From NCBI RefSeq assembly GCF_040802235.1, contig NC_133169.1, positions 43,035,034 through 43,099,033 on the forward strand: a stretch of DNA of 64,000 nucleotides. Direction: 5' to 3'. Position numbers and translations under genes: made by a program. The notes beneath the pieces are model-generated. The model was given only the letters and a program-made list of their open reading frames with translations. It made no database searches and was not told where the DNA came from. Source of the DNA: Manis javanica. Its lineage: Eukaryota; Chordata; Mammalia; Pholidota; Manidae. Shown here piece by piece: positions 33,401-47,159 of the stretch (positions within the stretch are counted from its first letter, which is position 1; each line of letters begins with the position of its first letter).

Positions 33401-36400
33401 TGAAAGAAGGACGTAGTTCTGCCTACCACAGTCGGTATTTGGGCACATGCCAAACAGTAGCACATTACACCAGCACTACTCAAGTAACACCCTGTGTTTT
33501 CTAGTTGCTTCTTCTGCTTGTCTTCTCCAGGAACTGGAAGCGACTGAGCAAGCAGGAAAGGAAGGTGAGAAAAAGACCTCACCCACCCTTCCCCATTGCT
33601 GGAATTGAGTGGGGTTGTGACTCAGGCCTAGTTGGCGAGGAGGGACCTGTCAGTTAGATGGGATATGATGCTTTGATTACAATAGGACCTAACTTTATTT
33701 TTTTTTTACTGAAAATTACTGTTTTAATTCCTGACTTCTCTGGCAAGGCACTGGCTCTCTCTGGAAGGTTGCCCATGGCTGAAAAGAAGCTCTTTAACAG
33801 TAAAACTGAGGGCAATGATGGGGAGAGAAAAAGTCAGTTCTCACAGTCTCTTGTAGAATCCAGTTCATCATACGTGGTATAGAATTATTTTGGGAGAGGA
33901 GGGTACTTCAGAATTCTATTGATTTGCCCCACAAACTGGAAGGACCCTCTTCCTAGAGAGGAGACGTGGCTGCGTGTTGAGGCTGTCTGCACTGGGAGGG
34001 GAGAGGTTTGGGAAGTCCACAGTTTTCCCTGTTTTCCCAGGAACACTGGATGATTTTTCTCTAAACCAGAAATTTGGTAGAGAGAAAGTTTGAGGAAGGG
34101 GAGAATAGAAAAGAGTGGGAAAAAGGTGGAAAGACCTGGACTGATAGCTATTAACTTTCACATGGGAAAGAGCAAGTAGACAATATTTCAAATCTGTGCT
34201 GGCAGGAAAGCTGGGGCATATGGCCTCCTCAGGGAGGCGTGCTGCTTGCATCTCTGCGGTTCTGAATCAAACCTTAAAATGCTTCCCAACATGTCAATAT
34301 GTGGCCTGCTTAAACCCTGAAACTATAACCAGAAAACTTTCATGGGTTTCTTAAGGACACCATTTAGATATCTGAACCCAAGCTTCTCCCCATTATGGCT
34401 CACCTGCTTCTTTCATGCCTGGGGCCGGGAACACAGTGCGGCAGGCCACACACAAAGACTAAGACCTGTGAGTGGCAGTCATTAGGCTAAAACCAAAATT
34501 ACCTATGTTTTCTTTTTGTTATATGTGATATATTTATATATAATTATAATGAACATTCTAATAATTCAAAAATGACAAATATACTGTATTGACAGTTTTT
34601 CCATAAAGAGAGATAAAATGATTTGGGGTGAAGAAAACCTTTGTGGGGGAGATTATACCGCACCAAAAATGGGTGTGTGCTTTGTATAGGAAACCAGACA
34701 TTGGTCTGTGTATTTGAATGGGGTGGACTAGTCAAGGTAAAGTGCAGCGGGTGGTGAGTATAATGCAATAAAACAAATGGGCATCTTGTACCTTCCACAT
34801 CTTGTACTTTCCCCAGGGCCTGGGGAAAATAATAGCAGAGAAGTCAGCCCAACCCTTAGCAGTGCTCCTGGGCCAGAAAGAAGGACGCGCTCCAGAGTGA
34901 CATGGAGAGAGAGGCTGGGGTGGGGGGGACACTAAACAGAAATCACCTTGTCCTAGGTTCTAATAGGAATGAACTAAAACTCTACTCCAGGTGCCCTGCA
35001 GATGCTGGCAGTAGGCCGTTGCTTATGTGCTTACCTCTGGCGGGGTGTGCTATCTTCGTGCCCAAAATCTTACACAAGATTGTCTGACAATGAAAAGACC
35101 CTGGATTTTTTTCTTTTTCCTCAGGAGGGTGAGCAGAAGTATCCAGTGGGAAAAAGGTGGATTCTGTTTCTCCATATATTTGTATTGTCTACCTGGGGTC
35201 AGGGGCTTTTTACTTTATATTGTACGTAGTAAAGTCTTATTTTCTATAGTAAGGAGGTTGTGCCTGGACACACGTTAAGCTTTCAGTAAGGAATTTGTTG
35301 AAGGAAGGAGAGTGGGAAGGAAAGGAGGAGGAAAGGATGGAGGGAGGACAGAGCGGGGGAAGGAAGAAATAAAGGCTTTATGTGTGTGTGCTTGTGCGCT
35401 CCATTGCAGGCAGTTGCTTCCAGAAGGGGCACAGGAGATTCCAGAGGCTGACTGGGAGAGCCTTTGGGCTGTGACTGAGAAAGCAGGGAGGCGACTCTGG
35501 TGTCCGGTCTTCAAGGTTTGTGGTGGGAGGAATAGAACTGTCCATATTCTGTGCGTGAGAGTAAGAAATGGAACCATACAACAGGCGTGTTACCAGGGAG
35601 CTCACCGACCCTTGTGACTTCGAGTCTCCCCAAGAGCTGCTAAAGGGCTTCTGTCTGGGTACATAAATAGAGCAAAGCCCAAGTAGCCCTGTGCTTTCTT
35701 CATTTACGACCCTACATTAAGATCACTTTTTTATCTTCCCTCTGGATGTTCAATCTCTCACATCTGTCTCTGTGTTTGATCCTGTTTGTCTTGTGCTCTG
35801 TGCCTGTCTTTTTTTGGGGGGTGGAGGGATTGTTTACAGTCTGTGATCCCCAGAAGAGACTGTTGTTCCTCTCGTTTCACAGATGCCTTTGGTGCTGCAC
35901 TGTGACTTTCAAATGAGTCTGTTCTGAGGGGGCTGGAGCTTGGATGGGTAAAGAAGAGATGTTGGAAATATTCAATGTGAAAAATTATGTGTAGAGTGGG
36001 CATTGATCACTATTCGTGGATTTTGAGAATGTTTAAATGCTTATTTTTTACTACTTGCCTTCCTTTATTCTTAATGCTGTCCTCATTCTCCTATGGTACC
36101 CATGAGCAGAAGGGCTGTTTGGTTTGACAAGTGTAAGCCATTACATTTCTGAAGAGGTCAGCATAATGCAGATGACCCCTGAGGAAGGCAGTGCCCCCCA
36201 CCCCATTCCATTCTGTGTGATGGGGGGTCAATAGGGAGTCTAAGCTGGGGCATTGGGAGGCTGATTAGGAGAGGAGTGACCGAATAAGGTAGGATATGTA
36301 CTGTTCTTCCCTTTTCCTTCTCCACATATCTTGAGAAAGAGAGAGATTTTAATAGAGCAGCAAATGGGGACTTGAATGGATCCTGGAGAAAGGACAGGAA

Positions 36401-36405
36401 TGCTC
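33401..36405. other. unassigned, moderately repeat-poor sequence
   Basis: No gene recognised. It includes GA-rich 35290-35370 and several short overlapping frames (33916-34251, 35275-35617) that share bases on opposite strands and have no family signature. Confidence 0.45.
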
Positions 36406-36409
36406 CAGA

Positions 36410-36732
36410 AATATGGCCTGGAGTTCCCTGTATGTCCTGCCCCCTTACAGTTAGGTGGGTCTATGTCATCAGCTCTGGCCAATGGGCTGTGAGTGGAAGG
36501 AGATTTGTGACATCCTCCCCAATCGCAGAGGAGCAAGTACAACCACTCTACAAGCTCCCTTCTCCTGCTAAAGGTCCTGGGGCGTCATTTGAGATGATGA
36601 GGATTAGCTCTAAGCAGCCCAGATCCCTGAGTGCCACGGGAAGAGCAGGTACCCTCAGAGTGCTTGGGGCTGCAGAGGACTTTGAACAAGCAAGAATTAA
36701 GCATGTGTTTTCTTAAGCCATTGAAACTTTAG
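36410..36732 (+). mobile_element. ancient MaLR/ERVL-type LTR, 5' piece
   Basis: CTTACAGTTAGGTGGGTCTATG, CTCTGGCCAATGGGCTGTGAGTGGAAG, then AAGCAAGAATTAAGCATG and TTCTTAAGCCATTGAAACTT follow a widespread mammalian LTR-like repeat in order. It stops abruptly here; its terminal motif appears about 415 bases later. Confidence 0.6.
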
Positions 36733-37147
36733 TTTCCTTTCTTTTCTTTTTAGGGAAAATGAATTTAAGTCATCCCTTAAACAGGATAATTTTTAGTTTA
36801 AAAATATTACACAGCACTTGATAATTTATAGACCATTTTTTCCATAGATTATTATTTATTTAAAAGCTCACCATGCTCCTCTGGTAATTTTTCTTTCTTT
36901 TAACTTTTATTTTGACTGAATTTCAGAGTTTTAGAAAAGTCTCAAGAAGAGCACAAAGGAGTCCTGCATCCTCTTCACCCATATTGCCCAAATGTTAGCA
37001 TTTTACGGCACTTCTTGATTCTTTTCTCTCTAAATATGTAAACACATGCTATTTTTTTCCTGAACTGTTTGAGATGAAGCTGCAGATATGATGCCCCTTC
37101 ATCTCCAAATCCTTCAGTGTGTTCCCTAAAAACAAGGACCTTATGAT
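36733..37147 (-). mobile_element. old L1-like 3' fragment inserted in the LTR
   Basis: TTTCAGAGTTTTAGAAAAGTCTCAAG, CATCCTCTTCACCCATATTGCCCAAATGTTAGCATTTTAC and AAATATGTAAACACATGC resemble the reverse complement of an old L1 3' UTR. It separates the two LTR pieces. Confidence 0.45.
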
Positions 37148-37192
37148 CATACGTTTTGCAACCTAGCCTCAGCTATACTAGACTGATACAGA
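37148..37192 (+). mobile_element. ancient LTR, 3' terminal piece
   Basis: GCAACCTAGCCTCAGCTATACTAGACTGATACAG is the expected 3' end (GCATAACCTAGCCTATCCTGACTGATACAG-like) of the LTR at 36410. Confidence 0.55.
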
Positions 37193-39875
37193 CAAACTTT
37201 GTGGTGTTGCTAAGCAGGAAAGGTTTAGTAGTATAGACAGGAAGTTTAAGTGGCAAAACAGAGTTCATACATGGTCCACTAGAGGATGTCAGCTCAGAAT
37301 TTGGAAGATTAGAATCTTAAAGTAAACAGGTTTTTAATTTTTTAATTGATATATTATGATATGACATAGTGTTTAGGGAGCAAGATGAGGGTTGATGGGA
37401 AGGGAATTACCTATTTAATTGTGTGGATAGAAGTGATTTCAGGAGAATCTGTTTCTTAAGCAAGAGAAAAATGGATTCTTGTTTCCTTTAGTGCCCATGG
37501 TAGGCTATTGCTAGCAACATGTTCTCAGTAAAATCACTTCAGAAAATGTGCCACTTCTGAAATGTGCCAATATTGACATTATTAAACAAGATGTAATTAA
37601 TAAAAGTACAGGAAGGTATCTTTGCATGGGATAGAAGGGCTAGCAGTTGAAAATGACATTCATTAAACTAAAAATGCTGTGGATAAAATTCAAAGTCAGC
37701 TTTGGGTTAGAATGTACTGCCCACCCTTCCATTTTGACAGTGACATGGATTCATTAGTCCGAATGTCCAGAGGTGTATCTTTTTCATGCCTCCTTCCAAA
37801 TTCACCTTCACTCAAACTTTCAGTCTTTGCCCAGGTTCTTGTTTTGATGAACCACTGATGTATCTGCAGCCATGCACGATCTGGAGTGCAGATGCAAATG
37901 GCAATTTTCTCTGGTAAGTGTTGGTAGCAATTGGATCATTTTCTGATCTGCATTCCCAAGGGCTGCAGGTTCTCAGGAAGCCACATCTTCCAGGCAGTCT
38001 GGTGGAGGTTATTTTTAATCTCAGCTATAAGTGCCAGTCTGTAATAGATCTTAAAACTGAAAGAGTTTTCAGGGACCAGAAAGTAGATAGGCAGAAGGGA
38101 CTCTGGGGATAGAGAGGTCCTGGTGTCCAGAAGTGAGATATGGAACAGACACAAATTTGGAAGCTATTGGCTTTTTTGGAAACTTGAGCAATAAGAGTGG
38201 AGGGATGGCTCAGAGAAAACATGCAGGGAGAGAGAGTGATGCATCACAGACCTGCCTTGGGCATTTTAATCATTCTTCAGTTCTCTTCTAAAGTCAGTCT
38301 CCTTATAATTCATCCCCACTTCTGATATTAGTGGTGACTTCTGAGGGTCCATCTCATCTTTTCTCCCCACTTCTCAGTCTCTTGTCTCTTGCTGGTCCTA
38401 GGCTTCACCTGGAGCTGATTTTACTCCAAATACTAGCCCAGGGTTAGAATTGGCTTATGGGAAGGTGACTGCTCCACAGGGATATTTCAAAATCCCAGGT
38501 GAGCTCCCATACAAAGTAGGAGTGAATTTTAAAATTTGCAAATCAAGTGTGTGAAAAAGCAAGTTACATTTAAAATGTAATTAGTTTAGTATCTGTTTAG
38601 GGTCCCTCATTGTCTTCCCTATTCACCTGGTGGGTGAAAACATGATTCTGGGTAAACTCACTCATTTCATGCTATACTCATCCCACTCAAGGTTTTCTCT
38701 TCTGTTTTGAGCCTGACTGCTAGTTAAAGGCAGAAGGAAGGTGGTTTGCACTGGTCTCCAAGCCAAATGTCCAGACAGCAGCCATGTCTTTCCCATCTGC
38801 AGAGTCACTGCCTGCAACCCTTTTCCTATCACTGTGACACCTATGTTCAATATGGTCCCTTTTCTTCTCCCTTCTACTGTCTTTTTCTTGCTCACTCTCA
38901 TGGTTCCAGCAGCTCCATCTTTGTGTTCAGCCATGTTTGTTGTGCAGAATCCCATACCTGATGGTTAGAGTAGAGTCTCCATGGTGATACAAGCACAAGA
39001 CTTCTCCAGGCCACCATGTCTTCTTATCTACTTGGCAGGCAAGCAAGTTAGAGTTGGCTGGGATGGCCTAAATGCTGCTTTTATCTTCTCTGTGTTTGTT
39101 CTTATGCTCTTGGAAAAAAACTTCCAAGATAATGGTGAGAGACATGCACATAGCTGTGTAAAGTGCATGCTTAGAGGTCCCATATATATGTTTTTTGTTA
39201 TTTTAAGTGTACTGACCAATTATTTTATTGATGAAAACCTCATGTCTAGCCTACAATCAGTTTTCACCAATTTAAACTTTCTGGAGGTCTAAAATCCAGT
39301 CAAAATGATTTTCAATGAACAAAAGAAGAGAAAATGGAGAGGAATAAATTATTTTTAAAATAGAAGAAAATTTTATTAGTGCCAGTGAAAGACATGTTCT
39401 TTTGATTGATAAGTTCTGAATTGATCTTATATACATTTCAACAAATGGAATATTTGATACTAGTTTTCTAAGCCATGATCATCTCCTCTTCCTCATGATA
39501 AGTATCTTGATTTCATTTAAAGTGGAAGTGTGCACAATTGTAAATTAAAATAACTTCCACACATTTCCTGGTGGCAGTCTTCATATGACCCAGTTCTGCT
39601 TGGAATGTAGAGGTGATGCCCCAGTGTGTAGCAGCCACTGTGACCGTGAAGAAGAAGCTAAACAATATGATAAGGGTGGTAGGACAGGAAGTTAGTAGTA
39701 TCCTGGGTCCTTACTGACTTCCTGGAGCATTTTCTTCAGTCTCTAGACTTCATGTTACATTAAAAAATTATTAGATATTATTGTATAGTCACTATAGTCA
39801 GATTTCTATTATATGCAGCTATAGTGTAATCCTAGTGAATGACTAAGGATAAAAAGAACATGCTAAAAATGTCTA
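37193..39875. other. unassigned sequence
   Basis: No gene or clear repeat. Open frames of 60-103 codons (37918-38112, 38662-38955, 38981-39292) have no family signature. Confidence 0.45.
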
Positions 39876-39879
39876 GAGA

Positions 39880-41080
39880 AAGAAAATATAAAAACCTAAA
39901 AAGATGAAAGATGCAAGTTGCTTTCAGAATTCCAATTATGGACAAATGCTAAAAGATAATGAAATATCTTCTAAACAGTTAAGAGACATGATTTTAGACC
40001 TAGAATTATGCATTCAACCAAACTACCAATCCAAAGTGAGGGCAAAATAAAGACATTTCAAAACATTCAAGGACTGGTAACCTTTCTGAGAAAGTTACTT
40101 GAGGATGTGTTCCAGTAAGTAAGGAAGGAAATAATAACAAAAGCGAGTAAGACATGTGATTTAGGAAATAGTTGATGGATATAACCCAGAGAGTCAATAA
40201 AGGGATTTCCAATGGATGACAAATGTAAGTCAGGGTTAGAAGCTAATTGTCAAGAATGTAATAAGAAGATGAAGGACTTTGAGAAAATTACTACTGGAAA
40301 TAAAGTGGGTTATATCCAACTGATAATAGCATGATTAAAAAACTGAATTTCTTTGAGTAGGTGGTAAAGTATATAGTTACCTTTTTGGGGGGTGTTTAAA
40401 TAGCATTAAGCAAGACAATTGAGCAGAATTATCACAAACCCAAACTACATGTGAGTAAATGATGGACTGTAAGAAAATAAAGTACATTTGATTTTATGCT
40501 GGGAACAGTTTCCCTCTACATGGGTCTATGGCTTCTGTCATTGAACTTAATGTAAAGCACTCTTTGGTTCAGGGGTCCAATAACAGTTATAGTAACAATA
40601 ATAGAAATGCTAATTATTGGCTTTCTGTATTAACAATAAATTCACAGATAAACCACAAATGGTTGAACTATATTTCCAGGACAGTATATGACAATGTAAA
40701 AAAGAGTGTGTTGCTTTAGAAATAGGAAGGTGAGAAAAAAAGAAGGAGGATAAAGGATAAAGGGTACTGTATACTCTTTTTATGAAATGTGTGGAGTTGA
40801 CAGGCATTGACTATAACCAGTAGAATGAGAAATTAAAGCTTAAAACGATCATTCAACAATTTAAAGACAATGGAAGAAAGAGCTAAAAGTAATAATAAAA
40901 CTCAAAATTTGGGAGGATGACAAAGGAGAATTTGAGAGCAATGTAAGTGATATGTAAGTCCTTATATTTTACAGTGATAAGTCAATGGATATTGTTTATA
41001 GATGGATAAATCAATGTATGTGTATATGCATTTGAAGTATGAAAGTAACCATTACAAAAACTAAAGACAGCAATCAATAG
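39880..41080 (+). mobile_element. HAL1-like old L1 relative
   Basis: AATTATGCATTCAACCAAACTACCAATCCAAAGTGAGGGCAAAATAAAGACATTTC (40005-40060) is the ORF1 C-terminal block of L1/HAL1, followed by a GAGGATGTGTTCCAG stretch and A/G-rich sequence as in HAL1. No open frame survives. Boundaries are approximate. Confidence 0.55.
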
Positions 41081-42405
41081 GAATGCTGTTTCTTGGAGTT
41101 GAAGTTCGAGTGAGGCAGGATATTGTTTTTCACAAAGACCTTTCCTTTTCAACCTTTTTCTTTTTTTACCAAAAGCTGGTATTACTTTGGTAGAAATAAT
41201 AATTTAAAAAAATAAACTTGAAATAACTCTTATTTTACTTCTGTAATTTTGGGCTGGATATATATAAATGATTAATATTATGTTTTTGTAAGTATTAACC
41301 ATCTTATTTTTAAAAAGCCATATATGAGAATTTTAGTCATGATGCTTTTAATAGCTTTCTAGCAATCAGGCTATTTCACAAGAAAAAAAACTCACATTAC
41401 CAGAGAATCGTAAAATGTGTTATGTACTTCCCCAATTATCTGCTACTTGGATGGTTGGGAGCTGCTTTATGGGGAATCTAATCATTTCCTATACGTATTT
41501 CTCACAGGTGGTTCGCTGATGACTTTGATGCTCTATTTTTAGCTGCCCATTGCTATCTTTTGATAGTCATTGACTCAAGTCTTCAGCCCCTGAGAAAGAT
41601 GAGACAGGAAAAGGTATTTACAAAGACACCTACCCGTTTTCTCAGCATCCAATGTATATTTCAAAATCCATTTGTAAAGGTATATGGAAGAACGCCATGA
41701 TTTTGAACATCAAATACTTTTTTTAAACAACAAAATCCTTGATAGAGATCAAATGACAAATAATGATGTGTGTCTAACACTCCTGAAACAGTCATGTTCC
41801 TTCCTGGAAGGCTTTCACTGTGTCAACAAAATGTCATATTTCTTGTTGATAGCTTTTAAGGAAAGCAAATGTGAGGAACACTGGCTAGAAGGGCTAAATC
41901 TTTGGCCCAGTGAGGACTCTCTCACGCCCCAGTGGCTGTCATGTTTACAGATTGTCCTTTAGATTGGTTATGAAATGTGGGAGGGTAGTTTACCCTTTCT
42001 TCTCTCAGAATGGTGATATTTCCACTCCAGATCATGTATAATCATTCAGGCTGAAGTCCAGGACCTACCTGGAATAGATTCAAGTAGAATGGATTCTGTA
42101 GCATCTTTTTCCTGTTTTGAAAATTTCAAGGTATTTCTTGCATTTTGATCTTTTGCCTCTATCACCTCTTAGAAGCCCATGGACATTGAAGTATAGAAAA
42201 TGGGACCTTGAAGAAAAGTCTTTGCATTTTTTTCAAAGGAAAGAGAAATTGTGCTTCTATTTCAGAGGGACTCTAACCTATTGTTTGCAGATAGGAAGAG
42301 AAGATAGAATAAGTTTTATTTGGAGGATTTATCATGGATTAAGTTCTGAATATTGGTGACTCAATGTTAGTAGCTACTCCTAATGTGGCTCCTTTTAATA
42401 ATGAA
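41081..42405. other. unassigned sequence
   Basis: AT-rich. Frames at 41684-41962 and 42117-42359 have no recognisable domain. Confidence 0.45.
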
Positions 42406-42409
42406 TATG

Positions 42410-42615
42410 GCTATCTTGTGTCAGTCATTTACATTTATACATTATCTTAATTATTGTTCTGGACGATCTCGTGAGACAAGAATTTTATCTCCCTCATTTT
42501 ATAGATGAGGGAATTAAAATTTGAGTTAGTTATTTACTCAAGAACAAATGGGTAGTAGATGACAGACATTTACAATTTGAACTTGAATCTAACAGCAGTA
42601 GAGTATTTTTAAAAA
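42410..42615 (-). mobile_element. MIR SINE (antisense)
   Basis: TTTTATCTCCCTCATTTTATAGATGAGGGAATTAAAATTTGAG plus the decayed tRNA-related part is a reverse-complement MIR. Confidence 0.8.
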
Positions 42616-42779
42616 TTCTTGCCGGTATTCTTATGTGGACTGCTCTTACCTTCTACTCTTGTGGTTATTTTCTTGTTATTGCTACTACTTTGTTGTTGAA
42701 TTGTTAAAAATTTCTTTTTTTGAAGGTTCAGCTCAGTTTTCTTCTCTGAATTTCTGTCTACTTTGGAGTCAAATTTACT

Positions 42780-43140
42780 AAACTACACTTTTTTTAAAGA
42801 AACGTTTCTCTTATCTAGTTTTTCAAACATTTACATGGAGTCGAACAAATTATTTCTTAATAGTACTGTAATTTTGCCAATTTGTTTCAATTCTTCCTTT
42901 ATTTCCTTTTCTGTGAGTTTATACGTTTAGTTTTTCTTCTCAATTATATAGGCTAACTATTAATTTTATTGTATTTTTAATGAACTAATTCTTATATTCA
43001 TTTTTAATTCTCCTTTTTTTGATCTTCACTGATTTAATAAGTAATGAATTGTCTTTTCCTTCTGACTTCTCTAGATTTATTTTGTAATTATTCTTTTAAA
43101 TTTTGACTTGGATTATACAATTTTGAGTTGTTTCTTTTAA
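42780..43140 (-). mobile_element. old L1 ORF2 fragment (antisense)
   Basis: TTTTCTTCTCAATTATATAGGC, ATGAACTAATTCTTATATTC and TCTGACTTCTCTAGATTTA resemble, on the minus strand, the ORF2 stretch between endonuclease and reverse transcriptase. Very diverged. Confidence 0.45.
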
Positions 43141-43224
43141 AATCTTATTTACTCACACAGACCCTTCCTAAGTAGGCACACCACCTAACACCACCACGAC
43201 CACATCACATTTATCCTGTTCTAT

Positions 43225-43365
43225 TTTCTGTGTTTCCCCATTAAGCTAGAAGACAAAAGTCCAGTTTATTTTGCTCAGTACTGTATACCTAGCACCTAGA
43301 ATAGTGCCGGCCATATAGCTGGTGTTCAGCCAATAATGGCTAAATAGCAAATGAACAATCGCCTA
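43225..43365 (+). mobile_element. L2 3' end
   Basis: CATTAAGCTAGAAGACAAAAGTCC, CTCAGTACTGTATACCTAGCACC, GAATAGTGCCGGCCATATAGC and GGTGTTCAGCCAATAATGGC follow the L2 3' end. Confidence 0.85.
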
Positions 43366-44795
43366 ATTATATGCATCATATAAAAGAAATAAAAGACTGA
43401 CTGATGAATTGAATGGGGAACAGGGTGAGAAACAGACTCATAGATGGTTCCCAGAATTTTAGTTTAATCGATGGAAAGTACTGCAGTGCTATTTATATTA
43501 ATAAGTTGGAGAACACTGAAGGAGGAATGTGTTTAGGGGAAAAATTAAGAAGCCAGCTTTGAATGTGTTATTTTTGAGATGCCTCCTGCATACAGGTTTC
43601 AATGTAGTTTTAATGTAAATATTAGTATTTATTATAAAATATTTTTTAAAGTCAATTGTTAAAATTTGCAATCAGGTTTTCAGTACTGACATTCAAGGAT
43701 CACCATATATTTGAGGAAAGGCTCAATCGTGACAGAAAGAAAACTAGAACACACAGAAAAGTGGATCTTAGAGAAATGCAGAGGGAGGAGAAAAATAGCT
43801 AAAACATGATTAATTCTTCTTTTCTTCATAGAGGGGCACTCCTCCTATTGAAATATTAGGAATGTAGGATACAACTGGTGGTTATACAGATTTGCTAGTG
43901 GGAAGTGCAGGAATGTCCTCTTCACGACTTCCATCAAAGAATGTAAGGGCAACTTCATCAGCTGAAAGTGAGGCAGTAAGAAGAGAGGCTGGAGGTTTCA
44001 GGACTGAGGAAAAGAGAGGAGACGGTCATTGTGGGCAGTTAATAACAGACTTCTCTAGGGAAAGATGGTATACTGATGATTCATGCAAGTGAGGTTGGAG
44101 GGTATGAAATCTCTAGGGGCATAAATTCATGCAGTTATGAAATTCTCTCACGTAAACTAGGTTGTTTAGAAGCAAACATGGAGTATTAGATAGTCATATT
44201 CATCTAGACATGGGATTATTCCACATGATGGGGATGAAGATTCATGATGGGAGGGGGGCCCGGAAATTAGAGTATTTTATCATTAATTTATATTAAAATT
44301 ATGTCAGGGAATCTTTCAAGCATACCCTGAAATAGAATGTAGTAAAAGGAACCCCCAGGTACCTGGGACCTTGTTTGAAAAAGTCATTATCTCATTCATC
44401 TAAACCTCTTACTCTCTACCTCTCTGTCCTGTGCTGAATTATCTCCACTCAAATCTCAGACGTAATCTCATCTCATTTGTAAATATTAAAAGTATTTTTA
44501 AGGGTATCAGTATAATGGTTAACTAGTAATCCAAACTGAATATGAATGGAGGGGAAGATAGGGGCTTGACAGGGGGACAGAAAATACAGCGATGTTAATG
44601 GATTAAAAGTCTGTGACCCTTCCATGGCAGCCCTTGAGTGAATAAAATGGAAATAGGAGGTGGTAACAAGAGAGTGAGATGTTTAATTAATGATTTTGAA
44701 GGTTTGCATTTTTGATAAAAACAAGCCTAGTGAGAGGCTCAAACAACTAATTAAGACATGCAATTCTCTCCCTCAAACCTTTCCCACTTACCTAG
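43366..44795. other. unassigned sequence
   Basis: No gene or repeat recognised. Confidence 0.45.
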
Positions 44796-44799
44796 TTCT

Positions 44800-45335
44800 C
44801 TTTCTAATAAAAATCATCAATATCAGCTTTAAATAATGTTGAAGTTGGTGCATATGTGTTCCAAATAGTTCAAACAATGCAGAAAGGTATAAAATGTAGT
44901 GTAAATGTTTCATTTATCTCCAGATACCCAGGTGAATATTCAGTCTTCTGTTTATTGTTTTTGATACATCCTTCCTGAAACTTTATATACACACCTATAT
45001 ACACAAGGTGCATATTTATATTTCATGAAAGCATACATGGAATCATAAAACATATCCTTGCTTTTTGTACTTTGCAATATTTGGGAATCTTTTCATTTCA
45101 GGACACATTCATCTATCTCATTTTTAAAATGTTTATATAACATTCCATTTTGGAAATAATGAGTACCCTCATTAATGAATAATGTTGCAATAAAGATCTC
45201 CCTGCACATATTTTTGCATATGACCATATTTTACATTTACATTTGACCATATTTTATTTCTTAGATAGTAACTTTTAGGTTGAAGGGTGTTTCCTGTACT
45301 GTTAATTTTGGTAGGCACTTCCAAGTTATTGAGAT
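44800..45335 (-). mobile_element. old L1 3' end fragment (antisense)
   Basis: ATTAATGAATAATGTTGCAATAAAGATCTCCC and TTAGATAGTAACTTTTAGGTTGAAGGG are the reverse complement of the L1 ORF2 end in its older form. The 3' part at 44800-45000 is diverged 3' UTR. Confidence 0.65.
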
Positions 45336-45479
45336 TAAGACTTTGGAAGATGGACATAAAATATATATCCCGCTGCTGTTCAGAAAACTTCCTGAATAAT
45401 CTGAGTATTTAAAAGGCATGTGGATGGGGAAAGACAGGAGTTTCCAGGAGCTGAAGTTACAAGTTTTCTTCTATTTTGA

Positions 45480-45620
45480 TGGCTCTATCAACTCTAGTTG
45501 CATATCAGAATCATTTGAGAACTTAAAAAATTGTCTGAATTCCATAAACCAGAAATTCTGACTTAACTGATCAAGTGTCAAGCCTGGAAATTGGTATTTA
45601 AAAAAAATCTCCTGGAGATT
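45480..45620 (+). mobile_element. MER5A-type DNA transposon
   Basis: GCATATCAGAATCATTTGAGAAC, CCAGAAATTCTGACTTAACTG and GGAAATTGGTATTTAAAAAAAATCTCC follow MER5A. The copy stops where the L1 begins and its end is not found on the far side. Confidence 0.78.
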
Positions 45621-46540
45621 TTTTTCTAGTTTCTTTAGTTGTGAGTTTAGACTCTTTACTAAGGATTGTTCTTGTTTCTTGAGGTAAGCTTTTGGAGCAT
45701 CCCACATATTTTGATCTGTTGTATTTTTGTTTTCATTTGCCTCCATGTATTGCTTGTTTCTTCTTTTATTTGTCCATTGATCCATTGATTATTTAGAAGC
45801 ATGTTGTTTGGACTACATGTATTTATTTATTTTTGTTTTCTCATATACTTTATTTCTAGTTTCATACCATTGTGATCTAAAAAGATATTTGATGCAACTT
45901 CAATCTTTTTTATTTTATTGAGGCTCTCTTTGCAGCCTAATAGGTGATCTATTCTGGAGAATGTTCCATGTGCACTTGAGAAAATATGTGTATCCTGTTG
46001 CTTTTGAGTGGAGTGTTCTGTAGATGTCTGTTAAGTCCATCTGATCTAGTATGTTGTTGAGTCTCTCTATTTCCTTACATATTCTATTTGGTTGATTTGT
46101 TGATTTTTGTAAATGGTATTTTAAAGTCCCTTAATATGATTGAGTTGCAGTCTATTTCTCCCTTTAATTCTGGTATTATTTGTTTTACATATTTATGTGC
46201 TCCTATGTTGGGTACATAGATATTTACAACTGTTATATCTTCTTGTTTTACTGATCCTTTTATCATTATGTAGTTTCCTCTTTGTCTCTTGTTACTTTCT
46301 TTCTTTGAAGTCTTTTTGTATGATATAAGTACTGCTACTCCTGCTTTTTTCTTTTTTCTTTTTCTTTTGCATAAATATCTTTTTCCATCCCTTTACTTTC
46401 AGTCTAAGTATGTCTTTAGGTCTCAAGTGAGTCTTTTGTAGGCAGCATATAGATGGGTCTTGTTTCTTTATCCATTCTGCCACCCTACAAGTTTTTATTG
46501 ATTCATTTAATCCATTTATATTTAAGGTTATTATTGATAG
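45621..46540 (-). pseudogene. L1 ORF2 N-terminal remnant
   Basis: It reads WIKKQDPSICCLQKTHLRPKD and RLKVKGWKKIF (46292-46483), TVVNIYVPNIGAHKYVKQII (46140-46233), then MEANENKNTTDQN and the KAYLKKQEQSLVKSLNSQLKKLEKN stretch (45560-45720). These are the ordered blocks of the endonuclease and the region before the RT. Stops and shifts separate them. Confidence 0.85.
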
Positions 46541-47159
46541 GTATGTACTTATTGCCCTTTTATTAATTGTTTTCTGGTTGTTTTTGTAGTTCTTCTCTGT
46601 TCCTTTCTTTGTCTCTTATACTCTTCTCTTGTTATGCTTGGATTTCTTTAAAAAAATTTTTCTGGGTATCTATTACAGGTTTTAGGTTTGTGGTTACCAT
46701 AAGGTTCATAGAAAGTTTTCAAAATATATGACATTCTCTGTTAAGTTGATGTCCACTCTCTTTTGAACACTACCTTAAAGTACTACCTTTTTATTCTTCT
46801 TCCTTCTCCACACTTTATGTATTAGATGTCATAATTTGTATCTTTTGTGTATCCCTTGGCTGATTTTGTGTAGAGCTGATTTTACTAACTCTGTTTTTTT
46901 TTTAACTTCATGCTTGCTTGGTAAGTAATTGGTCTATTAACCTTACCATAGGTTTATTTTCACTGATTAAAATTATTTAGGCTTAATAACTTCCGTCTAC
47001 AGAAGTCCCTTTTTTCCCAAGTTAGTGAACATCTTTATGACTTACTTTGAAATCTTTTTTGAGATTACTGATCTCTGTTCCATTTAGCCCTTTTTCTGGT
47101 GTCTTATTCTGTTCTTTTTTTGGAACATATTCCTCTGCCTCCTCATTTTGTTGGTTTCT

